From Terriglobia bacterium (GTDB lineage: Bacteria > Acidobacteriota > Terriglobia > Acidiferrales > UBA7541), in contig JAIQGG010000006.1 in NCBI GenBank assembly GCA_020072785.1, forward strand, positions 124,001-188,000: a stretch of DNA of 64,000 bases, read 5' to 3'. A model generated the notes under the pieces. The model had not been told where the DNA came from. It did not search any database and saw nothing but the letters and a program-made list of their open reading frames with translations. Below are positions 32,550-40,680 of the stretch, one piece after another; the stretch's first letter is position 1, and each line of letters starts with the position of its first letter. The position numbers and the translations under genes are program-made.

Positions 32550-33761
32550 ATGATTTCCTACCAACAGGCGCGGCAGCTGGTGATTCGCGAAGTCTCCGCG
32601 CTGCGGAAGACGACGGGGGCGGAGCGCCGCGCGCTGCGCGAGGCGCTGGGGTATGTGCTGGCGGAGAGCGTGGCGGCGGACCGGGAGTATCCGCCGTTTG
32701 ACCGGGCGACGCGCGACGGGTATGCGGTGCGCGCGGCGGAGGCCCAGCCGGGAGCGGCGCTGCCGTGCTTCGGGGAATGGAAGGCGGGCGATGCGTCGCT
32801 GGTACCGCTGGTGCCGGGGAGCTGCGTGCAAATCATGACCGGAGCGGGTGTGCCGCCGGGGGCGGATGCCGTGGTGATGGTCGAGCACACGTCGCGCGAG
32901 GGCGAGCGCGTGAAGTTTGCGCGCGCGGCGGTGGCGGGGCAGAACATCGTGCCGCGGGGCAGCGAGGCCAGCGCGGGGGCGATCCTCCTGCGGGCGGGGC
33001 AGCGGCTGGGCTTTGCGGAGATCGGGCTGGCGGCGCAGGCGGGGGCCTGCGAGGTGGCGGTGCACCGGAAGCCGCGGGTGGCCATCCTTTCCACGGGTGA
33101 CGAAGTGGTGGCGATGGAGGATACGCCCGGAGCGTTTCAGATCCGCAACAGCAACAGCCTTTCGCTGGCGGCGCAGGTGCGCATCGCGGGTGGCGAACCG
33201 GTGGAACTGGGCAACGCGCCGGACCGCATGGAGGTGCTGCGCTCGCACATCGAGGAGGGGTTGCAGGCGGATGTGCTGGTACTTTCGGGCGGGGTGTCCA
33301 TGGGGAAGTATGATCTGGTGGAGCCGGTGCTGCGCGAACTGGGGGCGGAATTCTTCTTCGATGCGGTGGCCATCCGGCCCGGCAAGCCGGCGGTGTTCGC
33401 AATCTGCCAGGGCAAGCCGGTGTTCGGGCTGCCGGGGAATCCGGTGTCCACGATGGTGACCTTTGAGCTGTTCGCGACGGCGGCGGTGGACCTCTTGAGC
33501 GGGATGGAGGCGCGGGAACTGCCCCTGCTGCGGGCGCGCCTGGGCGAGGCGGTGCGGCAGAAGAATGCGCTGACGCATTTTCTGCCTGCGCGGCTGGAGT
33601 GGAGCAGCGGAGAAGCGGTAGTGCGGGAGTTGCACTGGAAAGGGTCGGGGGATGTGGCGGCGCTGGGGCGCGCCAACTGCTTTCTGGTGGTGGATGGCGA
33701 CCAAGGCGAGCTGGCGGCGGGGGAGTGGGGGGTGGTGTTGCCGCGGCGGGATGTGCTCTGA
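32550..33761 (+). CDS. moeA: Molybdopterin molybdenumtransferase
   Basis: A 403-residue cytosolic enzyme that inserts molybdate into adenylylated molybdopterin. ATG 32550 gives the typical MISYQQARQLVI start; ATG 32541 would add three residues. Conserved blocks: FDRATRDGYAVRA, GDASLVPLVPGSCVQIMTGA, DAVVMVEHTS, RVAILSTGDEVV, SGGVSMGKYDLVEP and VFGLPGNPVSTMV. It opens a molybdenum-cofactor unit with moaC, a response regulator and mog, all co-oriented. Confidence 0.94.
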   Translation: MISYQQARQLVIREVSALRKTTGAERRALREALGYVLAESVAADREYPPFDRATRDGYAVRAAEAQPGAALPCFGEWKAGDASLVPLVPGSCVQIMTGAGVPPGADAVVMVEHTSREGERVKFARAAVAGQNIVPRGSEASAGAILLRAGQRLGFAEIGLAAQAGACEVAVHRKPRVAILSTGDEVVAMEDTPGAFQIRNSNSLSLAAQVRIAGGEPVELGNAPDRMEVLRSHIEEGLQADVLVLSGGVSMGKYDLVEPVLRELGAEFFFDAVAIRPGKPAVFAICQGKPVFGLPGNPVSTMVTFELFATAAVDLLSGMEARELPLLRARLGEAVRQKNALTHFLPARLEWSSGEAVVRELHWKGSGDVAALGRANCFLVVDGDQGELAAGEWGVVLPRRDVL

Positions 33762-33771
33762 TGGGGCGAGA

Positions 33772-33864
33772 CGAAATTCGAAATACGAAATGCGAAACTC
33801 GAAATAGGAAATTCGAAATACGAAATTCGAAACGCGAAATACGAAACTCGAAATTCGAAATTCG
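33772..33864 (+). repeat. GAAATTC/GAAATAC short-period repeat between moeA and moaC
   Basis: About 93 bp built from near-repeats of (T/A)CGAAAT-type units, mostly 7-9 bp apart (CGAAATTCGAAATACGAAA and so on). It is AT-rich within GC-rich sequence. The frame has no sensible protein. It increases the moeA-moaC gap to 168 bp. Confidence 0.85.
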
Positions 33865-33929
33865 GCCGGCAGTGGAACAGGTAGAAGAGAGGGGCGAAGA
33901 AGACAGGCAGGAATGCCGGTCCTGGTGAG

Positions 33930-34436
33930 ATGAGCAAACTGACGCATTACGGGAAGAGCGGGGAAGTGCGCATGGTGGACGTGACGGGGAAAGCGGTGAC
34001 GTCGCGGACGGCAGTGGCGCAGGGGTTTGTGAAGATGGCGCCGCGGGTGGTGCGGGAGGTACGGCGGTTGCGGAACCCCAAGGGCAATCCGCTGGAGATC
34101 GCGCGGATTGCGGGAATCGCGGCGGCCAAGCGCACAGCGGAGTGGATACCTCTTTGTCACCCTCTGCCCCTCACGCGGATTGATGTGACTGCGCGGCTAT
34201 GCCAGAATGGCGTGGAACTTCGCTCCCGGGTGACAGCCACGGCCCAGACGGGCGTGGAGATGGAAGCGCTGGTCGCGGTCTCCGCCGCAGCCCTCACGGT
34301 CTACGACATGTGCAAAGCTCTCGATAAGAGCATGGAAATCCGGGAGATCTTTCTGGTCGAGAAGACGGGCGGGAAGAGCGGGCCGTATTTGCGGAAGAGG
34401 CCAGAGGCGAAGGGCGCGAGGAGCGGAAAGCGATGA
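33930..34436 (+). CDS. moaC: Cyclic pyranopterin monophosphate synthase
   Basis: A 168-residue cytosolic enzyme forming cyclic pyranopterin monophosphate with MoaA. The conserved MVDVTGKAVTSRTAVAQG, IPLCHPLPLT, TGVEMEALVAVSAAALTVYDMCKALDKSM and LVEKTGGKSG blocks are all present. The C-terminal extension is basic. Its stop overlaps the ATG of the response regulator gene by 4 bp, so the two are likely translationally coupled. moaA is not in the window. Confidence 0.96.
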   Translation: MSKLTHYGKSGEVRMVDVTGKAVTSRTAVAQGFVKMAPRVVREVRRLRNPKGNPLEIARIAGIAAAKRTAEWIPLCHPLPLTRIDVTARLCQNGVELRSRVTATAQTGVEMEALVAVSAAALTVYDMCKALDKSMEIREIFLVEKTGGKSGPYLRKRPEAKGARSGKR

Positions 34437-35191
34437 GCGCGGCGGGGTCCACAACGGTACGGCTGCTGGTGGCGGAGGACAATCCGCTGGTGCTGGAGCT
34501 GATCGTCAAGGGCCTCGAGCCGCACTGCGAAGTGACCGCCGCGAAGGACGGGGGCGACGCGCTGCTGAAGATCGTGGATTCCCCGCCGGACGTGATTCTC
34601 TGCGATTACAAGATGCCGGGGCTGGACGGGCGGCAACTCTACGAGAAGCTGCGGGCGCGGGAGCAGACGCGGCAGATACCATTTCTGTTCATCGCCAGCC
34701 GCGCGGATATCGAAGAGAAGCTGCGGCCGCTGGTGGAGGGCGTCGAGGAGTTCATCCCCAAACCGTTTTTCGTGAAGGACCTGGTGCGCATCGCGAAGAA
34801 GGTGGTGGACCGGCTGCACCTGGAGAAATTGCAGAAACGGGCGTCACGGCCGGGTGTGATCCAAGGGCGGCTGGAAGAGATGAGCATCATCGACCTGATG
34901 CAGTCGCTGGAAATCGGCGCGAAGTCCTGCCGGCTGCTGGTGCGCCGCGGGAATGAGCAGGGGGAGATGTACTTCGCGAACGGGCAGTGCAACGACGCGA
35001 AGCTGGGGGCTCTGGAGGGCGACGAGGCGGCCTACAAGGTCATCCTGTGGACCGCCGGCGAATTCGAAATCGATTTCAACGCGGCGAATGCTTCGACGCG
35101 GACCACCACCACGAAAAACACCACGGGCCTCCTGATGGAAGCGATGCGGCTGATGGACGAAGCCAACCGCGACGCGGTCGAAACGCAGTAA
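34433..35191 (+). CDS. Response regulator with receiver and DUF4388 domains
   Basis: A 252-residue cytosolic protein. Residues 8-125 are a CheY-like receiver with the acidic pair E15-D16, phospho-acceptor Asp58 (ILCDYKMPG), Ser89 and Lys110 (FIPKPF). Residues about 140-240 match DUF4388 (PatA-like: GRLEEMSIIDLMQSLEIGAKSC, RGNEQGEMYFANGQC). There is no DNA-binding domain. ATG 34433 overlaps the end of moaC, and mog follows 8 bp after the stop, so this signalling protein sits inside a molybdenum-cofactor operon. No histidine kinase is adjacent. Confidence 0.87.
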   Translation: MSAAGSTTVRLLVAEDNPLVLELIVKGLEPHCEVTAAKDGGDALLKIVDSPPDVILCDYKMPGLDGRQLYEKLRAREQTRQIPFLFIASRADIEEKLRPLVEGVEEFIPKPFFVKDLVRIAKKVVDRLHLEKLQKRASRPGVIQGRLEEMSIIDLMQSLEIGAKSCRLLVRRGNEQGEMYFANGQCNDAKLGALEGDEAAYKVILWTAGEFEIDFNAANASTRTTTTKNTTGLLMEAMRLMDEANRDAVETQ

Positions 35192-35199
35192 CCCCTCCC

Positions 35200-35676
35200 A
35201 TGCGAGTAGCCGTCCTTACAGTGAGCGATTCGGTGAGCCGCGGCGAGTACGAAGACCGCTCCGGGCCGGCCGTGGGCGATTTCTGCCGCGCGCGGCTGTG
35301 GACCGTGGGGGTAAGCGCGGTGGTGCCGGACGAGCGGGAACAGATTGAAGGGCGGCTGCGCGAGTGGGCGGACTCCGGCGCGTATGACGTGCTCTTGACC
35401 ACCGGGGGAACTGGCATTGGGCCGCGCGATCTGACGCCGGAAGCGACCACGGCGCTGTGCCAGCGGCTGATCCCGGGACTGGCGGAAGAGATGCGGCGCC
35501 GGGGCGTGCAGTCCACGCCGCGGGCGGTGCTGTCGCGCTCGGTGGCCGGGGTGCGCGGCACCACGCTGATCGTGAACCTGCCGGGAAGCCCGAAGGGAGC
35601 GGTGGAGTCGCTGGCCGCTATTGCCGATTTGCTGCCGCACTGCGCCAAGGTAGTGCGCGGCGCCCGCCACGAGTAG
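35200..35676 (+). CDS. mog: Molybdopterin adenylyltransferase
   Basis: A 158-residue cytosolic enzyme that adenylylates molybdopterin before molybdate insertion by MoeA. Motifs of the MogA/MoaB fold: VLTVSDSVSRGEYEDRSGP, LLTTGGTGIGPRDLTPEAT, STPRAVLSRSVAGVRGTTLIVNLPGSPKGA. MogA and MoaB cannot be told apart firmly by eye. It closes the moeA-moaC-regulator-mog unit. Confidence 0.9.
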   Translation: MRVAVLTVSDSVSRGEYEDRSGPAVGDFCRARLWTVGVSAVVPDEREQIEGRLREWADSGAYDVLLTTGGTGIGPRDLTPEATTALCQRLIPGLAEEMRRRGVQSTPRAVLSRSVAGVRGTTLIVNLPGSPKGAVESLAAIADLLPHCAKVVRGARHE

Positions 35677-35744
35677 GACCCTTTCCCTCCAAAGCACAGA
35701 TTGATTCTTGTTCCGAACAGAGTGGGTTCGTTTCATCGGCGAAC

Positions 35745-35795
35745 GAAGAGAGATTCCCCGACTTCGCGAGCCGATACGGCCGGGGAATGACGAAG
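35745..35795 (+). repeat. Dispersed repeat, degenerate copy 3
   Basis: AACGAAGAGAGATTCCCCGA then CTTCGCGAG and GGGGAATGACGAAG share the AGAGAGATTCC..CTTCG..AATGACG skeleton of the copies at 11632 and 16631, here in the same orientation as the first. It lies in the gap between the convergent mog and CocE-type genes. Confidence 0.55.
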
Positions 35796-35856
35796 CCGCT
35801 CATTAGAAATTTGTGAGGCAGCAGGCAGGACGGCGCAGCCATTCTTATTGAAGATG

Positions 35857-37632
35857 TCAGCGGGGAACGATGGGGAAAACGATGCGGGAGGGGTGGCGGG
35901 GGTCGTGGAGGATGCGGATGTGGCCGAGTCGCGAACGGGCGGAGGTCATCTCCGATTCGCCGGTTTGCAGGTTGCGGGAGAAATGGGGGTGGAAGGCGGC
36001 GGAGATCTGCACGCGGATGCGGTGGCCGGCGCGGAAGAGGTTGCTGGTGAGCATGCGGTCGAGGACCAGGCGGTAAGGGCGGCCGGGAACGAGGAGTTGA
36101 GGCTGCCGGGTGTTGTTGCGGGAGCTGGCGCGGAGGACGTCGAGGCCGGGGCTCATGAGGTTCCAGGCGGAGCCGTCGGGGGCGACATCAAGAACGCGGA
36201 CCCACAGGTCGAGGTCGGGAACGTCGGCGGAGAGGAACATTTCGGCGCGGATGGGGCCGGTGACTTCGGTGTCGGCGGGGAGCGGCGTGGAGTCGAAGAC
36301 GAGGACGTCGTCGCGGCCGGCGAGCGAGCGGTAGTCGTGGGCGCCGAAGGAGTCGTAGGGGTCGGTGACGGGGTGCGCGGGGTCGGAGCGGAATTCGCTG
36401 TAGGCGGCGGAGGATTTCGGCGGAGCGGGACGCAATTGCCCGGCGCGTGCGGCGGTGGAATCCGCGGCGAGATAGAGGGGCCGGGAATGAGCGCGGGCGA
36501 GGGGCCAGGCGTCTTCGTCGCGCCAGGCATTTTCGCCCATGATGAAAAGACGCACGGGCTTTTCGGTATCCGTTCCGTTAGCGATGCCCCGGAGGTAGTG
36601 GTCCATCCAGCGGAGAATCAGTTCGTCGTAGTCGATGGCGGCGCCAGGGCCGAAGCCGACGTCGCCGGCTTTCGACTTTTCCTGGCCGCCATGCGTCCAG
36701 GCGCCGATGATGGTGCGGGTGCGGGGATTTTTCCCGGCGCGGCGGGCGGCGCGCAGGCCGTTGAAATTGGTGGTGGCGCCGTCGGGGCCGTAGGCCTCGT
36801 CGTACCAGCCGGAGAGGTTGAGCACGGCGGCTGTGACGCGGGAGTATTTGGTGCGCAACTCGGCCCAATCCCACCAGGGATCGGCGGGCGGGTGGGCGAG
36901 CCAGTCGTAATAGAAGGGCGCGGCGTCCTTGAAGTCGGGGAGGTCGCGCAGAGGCAGGAAACCCTGCAGGCGCGGGGCTTCACGCTTCCAGGAGGCGGCG
37001 GCCTCGTCGCGAGTGCGATCGCCGGGGAGATTTTTGCGGCGGCGGGCGTCGGGAGCGATGTTCAGCCAGATCCAGTCGAGCCAGGAGCAGTCGAAGACGC
37101 CGCCGGAATAGAAGAAATTGCGCGGGGTGGAGAAGGTCATGGCGGGAACCATGGCTTTGAGGTGTGGAGGGTTCTCGACGGCGGCGAGCCACTGCACGGC
37201 GCCGGGATAGGAGAGACCGAAGGTGCCGATGTTGCCGTCGGACCAGGGCTGGCGTGCGGCCCACTCGATGGTGTCGTAGCCGTCGCGCCCTTCGTTCTGG
37301 TAGGCGCGGAATTCGCCGCCGGAGGCGTAGCGCCCGCGGACGTCCTGGACGACGACAGCGTAGCCGCGGGCGACGGCTTTGGAAAAGGTGGAGTATTCGG
37401 CGAGCGCGGCTTCTTTGCCGTAAGGGGTGCGATAAACGAGGACGGGGAATTTCCCGGCGGCCTGGGGGAGGAGGAGGTCGGCCCGGAGGATGACGGCGTC
37501 GCGCATGGGGACGGGGACGTCTCTGGTGACGACGGCGGCGCCTGGCAGCGCGGAAGGCTGCTGGGCGCGCGGGGTGAGAGGGAGGATGGCGGCGAAGAGG
37601 AGTACGCCGGTGAGATAGAGAAGTCTGCGCAT
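35857..37632 (-). CDS. Exported CocE/NonD-type (S15) hydrolase
   Basis: A 591-residue alpha/beta-hydrolase of the X-Pro dipeptidyl-peptidase/cocaine-esterase family. ATG 37632 starts a signal peptide (to about residue 24); an in-frame ATG nine codons upstream is possible. Catalytic Ser141 lies in GLSYPGA; a conserved LNLSGWYDEA segment carries the aspartate, and the histidine is in WTHGGQ. The C-terminal jelly-roll domain has VFDSTPLPADTEVTGP and GHRIRVQISAAFHPHFSRN. Substrate unknown (acyl amino acids, esters or peptides). Confidence 0.9.
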   Translation of the reverse strand: MRRLLYLTGVLLFAAILPLTPRAQQPSALPGAAVVTRDVPVPMRDAVILRADLLLPQAAGKFPVLVYRTPYGKEAALAEYSTFSKAVARGYAVVVQDVRGRYASGGEFRAYQNEGRDGYDTIEWAARQPWSDGNIGTFGLSYPGAVQWLAAVENPPHLKAMVPAMTFSTPRNFFYSGGVFDCSWLDWIWLNIAPDARRRKNLPGDRTRDEAAASWKREAPRLQGFLPLRDLPDFKDAAPFYYDWLAHPPADPWWDWAELRTKYSRVTAAVLNLSGWYDEAYGPDGATTNFNGLRAARRAGKNPRTRTIIGAWTHGGQEKSKAGDVGFGPGAAIDYDELILRWMDHYLRGIANGTDTEKPVRLFIMGENAWRDEDAWPLARAHSRPLYLAADSTAARAGQLRPAPPKSSAAYSEFRSDPAHPVTDPYDSFGAHDYRSLAGRDDVLVFDSTPLPADTEVTGPIRAEMFLSADVPDLDLWVRVLDVAPDGSAWNLMSPGLDVLRASSRNNTRQPQLLVPGRPYRLVLDRMLTSNLFRAGHRIRVQISAAFHPHFSRNLQTGESEMTSARSRLGHIRILHDPRHPSRIVFPIVPR

Positions 37633-37783
37633 GGCGGGGAAAGTCCTCCGGAAATGCATCGTGGGGCAGCCGGCCACGCGGCAGATTGTACTAGAAGAGG
37701 AGGAGAAATGCCCGCGGGAGAAAGGATCGGAGCCAAAAAGGTTGATTGACGTTCGTGCCGCCGTCGTCAAGAATAGTTGTATC

Positions 37784-38611
37784 ATGGCCAAAAAACTTTC
37801 GGAACGGAAACTGGCGGTGCTGGGCGCAGGCAAGCTGGGCGGAATCCTGTTGCGCGCGTATCTGAAGCAAGGGCTGTTTGCGCCCAGGCACGTGACCGCG
37901 ACGGTGCACCACGGGGAGAAGGCGGCGGCGCTCGGCAAAGAACTGGGCGTGGCGGTGAGCACGGACAACCGCAAAGCGGTGCAGGGCGCGGAGATCGTGT
38001 TGCTGTGCGTGAAGCCGCAGGTGGTGGGCGAAGTGCTCAAGGAGATCCGGCCGAAGCTGGGGCCGAAGACGCTGGTGATCTCGGTGGCCGCATCGGTGCC
38101 AACGAGCTACATGGAAAGGCACCTGGGCGGGAAAATTCCCGTGGTGCGGGCGATGCCCAATACCTGCTCGACCGTGGGTTGCGGGATGACCGGCATCTGC
38201 CGCGGGTCGCACGCGACGGCGGAGGACCTGGAGACGGCGCGGGCGATGTTCGAAGCGGTGGGGCGCACCGTGGTGGTGGACGAGAAGCACATGGATGCGG
38301 TGACCGGGCTGTCGGCCAGCGGGCCGGCGTTTGCCTACATCATTCTGGAGTCGCTGGCGGAGGCGGGGGTGAAGGTGGGCCTGCCGCGAGACGTGGCCAC
38401 GCTGCTGGCGGCCCAGACCATGAAGGGTGCGGCCAGCGTGGTGCTGGAGACGGGCGAGCACCCGGCGCAACTGAAGGACGCGGTGACGACGCCGGCGGGC
38501 TGCACCATCGACGGAATCCTGGAGCTGGAAGAAGGCAAGCTGCGGGTGACGCTGATCAAGGCGGTGGTGAAGGCCACGCACCGCGCGGGAGAGCTGCTGT
38601 TCGAAAAGTAG
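37784..38611 (+). CDS. proC: Pyrroline-5-carboxylate reductase
   Basis: A 275-residue cytosolic enzyme that makes proline from pyrroline-5-carboxylate with NAD(P)H. The dinucleotide motif is VLGAGKLGG (residues about 12-20). VLLCVKPQVVGEVL, PVVRAMPNTCSTVGCGMT, VTGLSASGPAFAYI and the C-terminal DAVTTPAGCTIDGI are standard. It diverges from the CocE gene with a 151-bp gap. nuoA follows after 92 bp and a GC-rich hairpin (38629-38657). Confidence 0.95.
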   Translation: MAKKLSERKLAVLGAGKLGGILLRAYLKQGLFAPRHVTATVHHGEKAAALGKELGVAVSTDNRKAVQGAEIVLLCVKPQVVGEVLKEIRPKLGPKTLVISVAASVPTSYMERHLGGKIPVVRAMPNTCSTVGCGMTGICRGSHATAEDLETARAMFEAVGRTVVVDEKHMDAVTGLSASGPAFAYIILESLAEAGVKVGLPRDVATLLAAQTMKGAASVVLETGEHPAQLKDAVTTPAGCTIDGILELEEGKLRVTLIKAVVKATHRAGELLFEK

Positions 38612-38628
38612 AGCCAACCGGGTTGTGG

Positions 38629-38657
38629 CCGTGCCCGCGTAAATGCCCCGGGCACGG
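38629..38657. terminator. GC-rich hairpin between proC and nuoA
   Basis: CCGTGCCCG (38629-38637) pairs with CGGGCACGG (38649-38657). It lacks a T tract, so terminator function is doubtful. Confidence 0.35.
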
Positions 38658-38703
38658 GCGGGTGTGGTAGGATGCGGCGCAGGCAGGAAGCAGAGAGAGA
38701 CTT

Positions 38704-39063
38704 ATGCCCAGTGCATACATTCCGGTGCTGATCTTCGCGGTGCTGGTGGCGGCCTTTCCGGCGGTGACGCTGCTGCTGTTCAAGTTCATCCGGCCCGAGG
38801 CGCGAGCGGTGGGGGACAAGCTGAAGCCGTATGAGTGCGGCGTGCTGCCCGAGGGCGGATCGCGCGGGCGCTATTCGGTGCGCTTTTACATTATCGCGAT
38901 GCTCTTCGTGATTTTTGACGTGGAGACGATGTTCCTGTTTCCGTGGGCCATCCAGTTCAAGGCCCTTGGAATGCTGGGGCTGGTTTCCATGTTTGTGTTC
39001 CTGGGGATCCTCCTCGTTGGTTACGTGTGGTTGTACAAGAAGGGCGCGCTGGAGTGGGTGTAG
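38704..39063 (+). CDS. nuoA: NADH-quinone oxidoreductase subunit A
   Basis: A 119-residue subunit of complex I with three membrane helices (about 5-27, 60-82, 88-110). Conserved features: KLKPYECGVLPEG and RFYIIAMLFVIFDVETMFLFPWA. AGAGAGA precedes the start. Oddly it stands alone here: nuoB and other subunit genes are not next to it, and the main nuo cluster in this window begins 14 kb away at 52899. It must assemble with those gene products in the membrane. Confidence 0.95.
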   Translation: MPSAYIPVLIFAVLVAAFPAVTLLLFKFIRPEARAVGDKLKPYECGVLPEGGSRGRYSVRFYIIAMLFVIFDVETMFLFPWAIQFKALGMLGLVSMFVFLGILLVGYVWLYKKGALEWV

Positions 39064-39210
39064 GGTGCGTTCCCGGCGGCTGGTGCGGCTTCTTCTTCCT
39101 TCCTAAGCGGACACGGTGACGTGCCGTCCTACTTCTAGAAGCGAAATTCGAAGAGCGGAAAAGGCCGCAGGGCTGCGCCCTGCGCTACAGGGTCCGTTAC
39201 AAGTTGTGGG

Positions 39211-40680
39211 TCAGGGCTGAAGGGCGGTTCTGACGGCGGGCTTGATCTGCGCGGAGGCGAGGCTCCCGGCGTCCCAGCCGCCGCCGAGGGCTTTCACCAG
39301 CAGGACGGAGGTGACCAGGCGCTCGCCCTGCAGCTGGGCGGCCTGGCGCTCGCTGTTCAGCAGGGTCTGCTGCGCGGAGACGACGTCGAGGTAGCTGACC
39401 AGGCCGCCGGTGTAGCGGCTGGTGGCGATGTCCAAGGCACGGCGCGCGGCGGCCACGGCGCGCGCCTGGGTTTCCGTGGCGTCGTTGAGGACGCGCAGGC
39501 CGGAGAGATCGTCTTCGACTTCGCGGAAAGAGTTGAGGACGGTCTCGCGGTAGTCGGCGACGGCCGCATCGTAGCCGGATTTGGCGTATTGCACCTGGGC
39601 GCGGCGGGCGCCGCCGGTGAAAATGGCCTCGGCGGCGGTGGCGCCGAGAGCCCAGAACGTGCTGGAGACATTGAGGAGCTTGGCGACGTCGGCGGTCTGC
39701 CAGCCGCCGTTGGCGAAGAGATTGAGCGAGGGGAAGTAGGCGCTGCGGGCCACGCCGATCTGGGCGTTGGCGCGGGCCATGCGGCGCTCGGCGGAGGCCA
39801 CGTCGGTGCGGCGCTCCAGCAGGTCGGAGGGGAGGCCGGTGTCGAGGGATGGCGGGGCGATAGCCAGTTCTTGCGCGGGCAGATGAAATTCCGGGGCGGG
39901 GGCGCCGGTAAGGACGGCCAGGGCGTTTTCGAATTCGTCGCGGTTCTGCACGAGAAGGGTAGCCTGGGTGCGGGTGGATTCGAGGAGGGTTTCTTCCTGG
40001 GCCACGTCGAGGCCGGAGGCGATGCCGCCGTCGTGGCGGGCGCGAACGAGTTGCAGGCCCTTTTCCAGCGATGCGATGGTGCGCTGGAGAATGGTCAGCT
40101 CGGAATCGAGGCGGCGGAGCGAGTAGTAATCGGCGGCCAGCTCGGCGGTGATGACCAGGCGGACGTTTTCGAGATCCGCGGCGGATTCCTGCAGGGCGGC
40201 CTGCGAGGCTTCGATGCTGCGGCGTCGGTGGCCGAAGAGGTCGGCTTCGTAGCTGACGGTAAAGGGCAGCAGGACGTTGTTCTGCGAGATGGGGATGAGG
40301 TTTTGCTGGCTGGTGTTGCGCGGGCGGTTGCCGGAGAGGCGCTGGCGCTCGGCGAGGGGCGCGACGCCCATCTGGGGGTAGAGCGAGGAAAGGGCGAGGG
40401 TGGTGAGCGCGCGGGCCTGTTCGTAGCGCGCGGCAGCGGAGTGCAAAGTTTCGTTGGCGGCGAGCGCTTTGGTTTCCAGGGCGTTGAGCTCCGCATCCTG
40501 AAACACTTTCCACCACTCCCCTTTGGGAATGGCGTCCTTGGGAGCGCCCGGGCGCCAGGGTTGCGGCGCTTGCCACTGCGGGGGAACGGGCACGGCGGCG
40601 CGCTGGTATTTCGGTCCCGTCGTGCAGCCGGAGAGTGCGAGAGCGAGAAGGCCAGGGAGGAGAGCGAGGCGAGCGCTCAC
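39211..40680 (-). CDS. RND efflux system outer-membrane lipoprotein (OprM/NodT, TolC-like)
   Basis: A 489-residue outer-membrane channel. GTG 40680 overlaps the membrane-fusion gene stop (GTGA). The signal peptide ends in a lipobox (LALSGC, Cys19), followed by TTGPKYQRAAVPVPPQW. Two duplicated TolC halves with long helices show the usual YEADLFGHRRRSIEAS and FREVEDDLSGLRVL/ARRALDIATSRYTGGLVSYLDV motifs. It is third in the RND operon and exports the pump's substrates across the outer membrane. Confidence 0.92.
   Translation of the reverse strand: MSARLALLPGLLALALSGCTTGPKYQRAAVPVPPQWQAPQPWRPGAPKDAIPKGEWWKVFQDAELNALETKALAANETLHSAAARYEQARALTTLALSSLYPQMGVAPLAERQRLSGNRPRNTSQQNLIPISQNNVLLPFTVSYEADLFGHRRRSIEASQAALQESAADLENVRLVITAELAADYYSLRRLDSELTILQRTIASLEKGLQLVRARHDGGIASGLDVAQEETLLESTRTQATLLVQNRDEFENALAVLTGAPAPEFHLPAQELAIAPPSLDTGLPSDLLERRTDVASAERRMARANAQIGVARSAYFPSLNLFANGGWQTADVAKLLNVSSTFWALGATAAEAIFTGGARRAQVQYAKSGYDAAVADYRETVLNSFREVEDDLSGLRVLNDATETQARAVAAARRALDIATSRYTGGLVSYLDVVSAQQTLLNSERQAAQLQGERLVTSVLLVKALGGGWDAGSLASAQIKPAVRTALQP

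Noticed and set aside
32421-34160. Minus-strand frame across moeA and the short-period array
   Set aside because: It is antisense to moeA and moaC; the part over the array reads as FEFRIS-like simple repeats.
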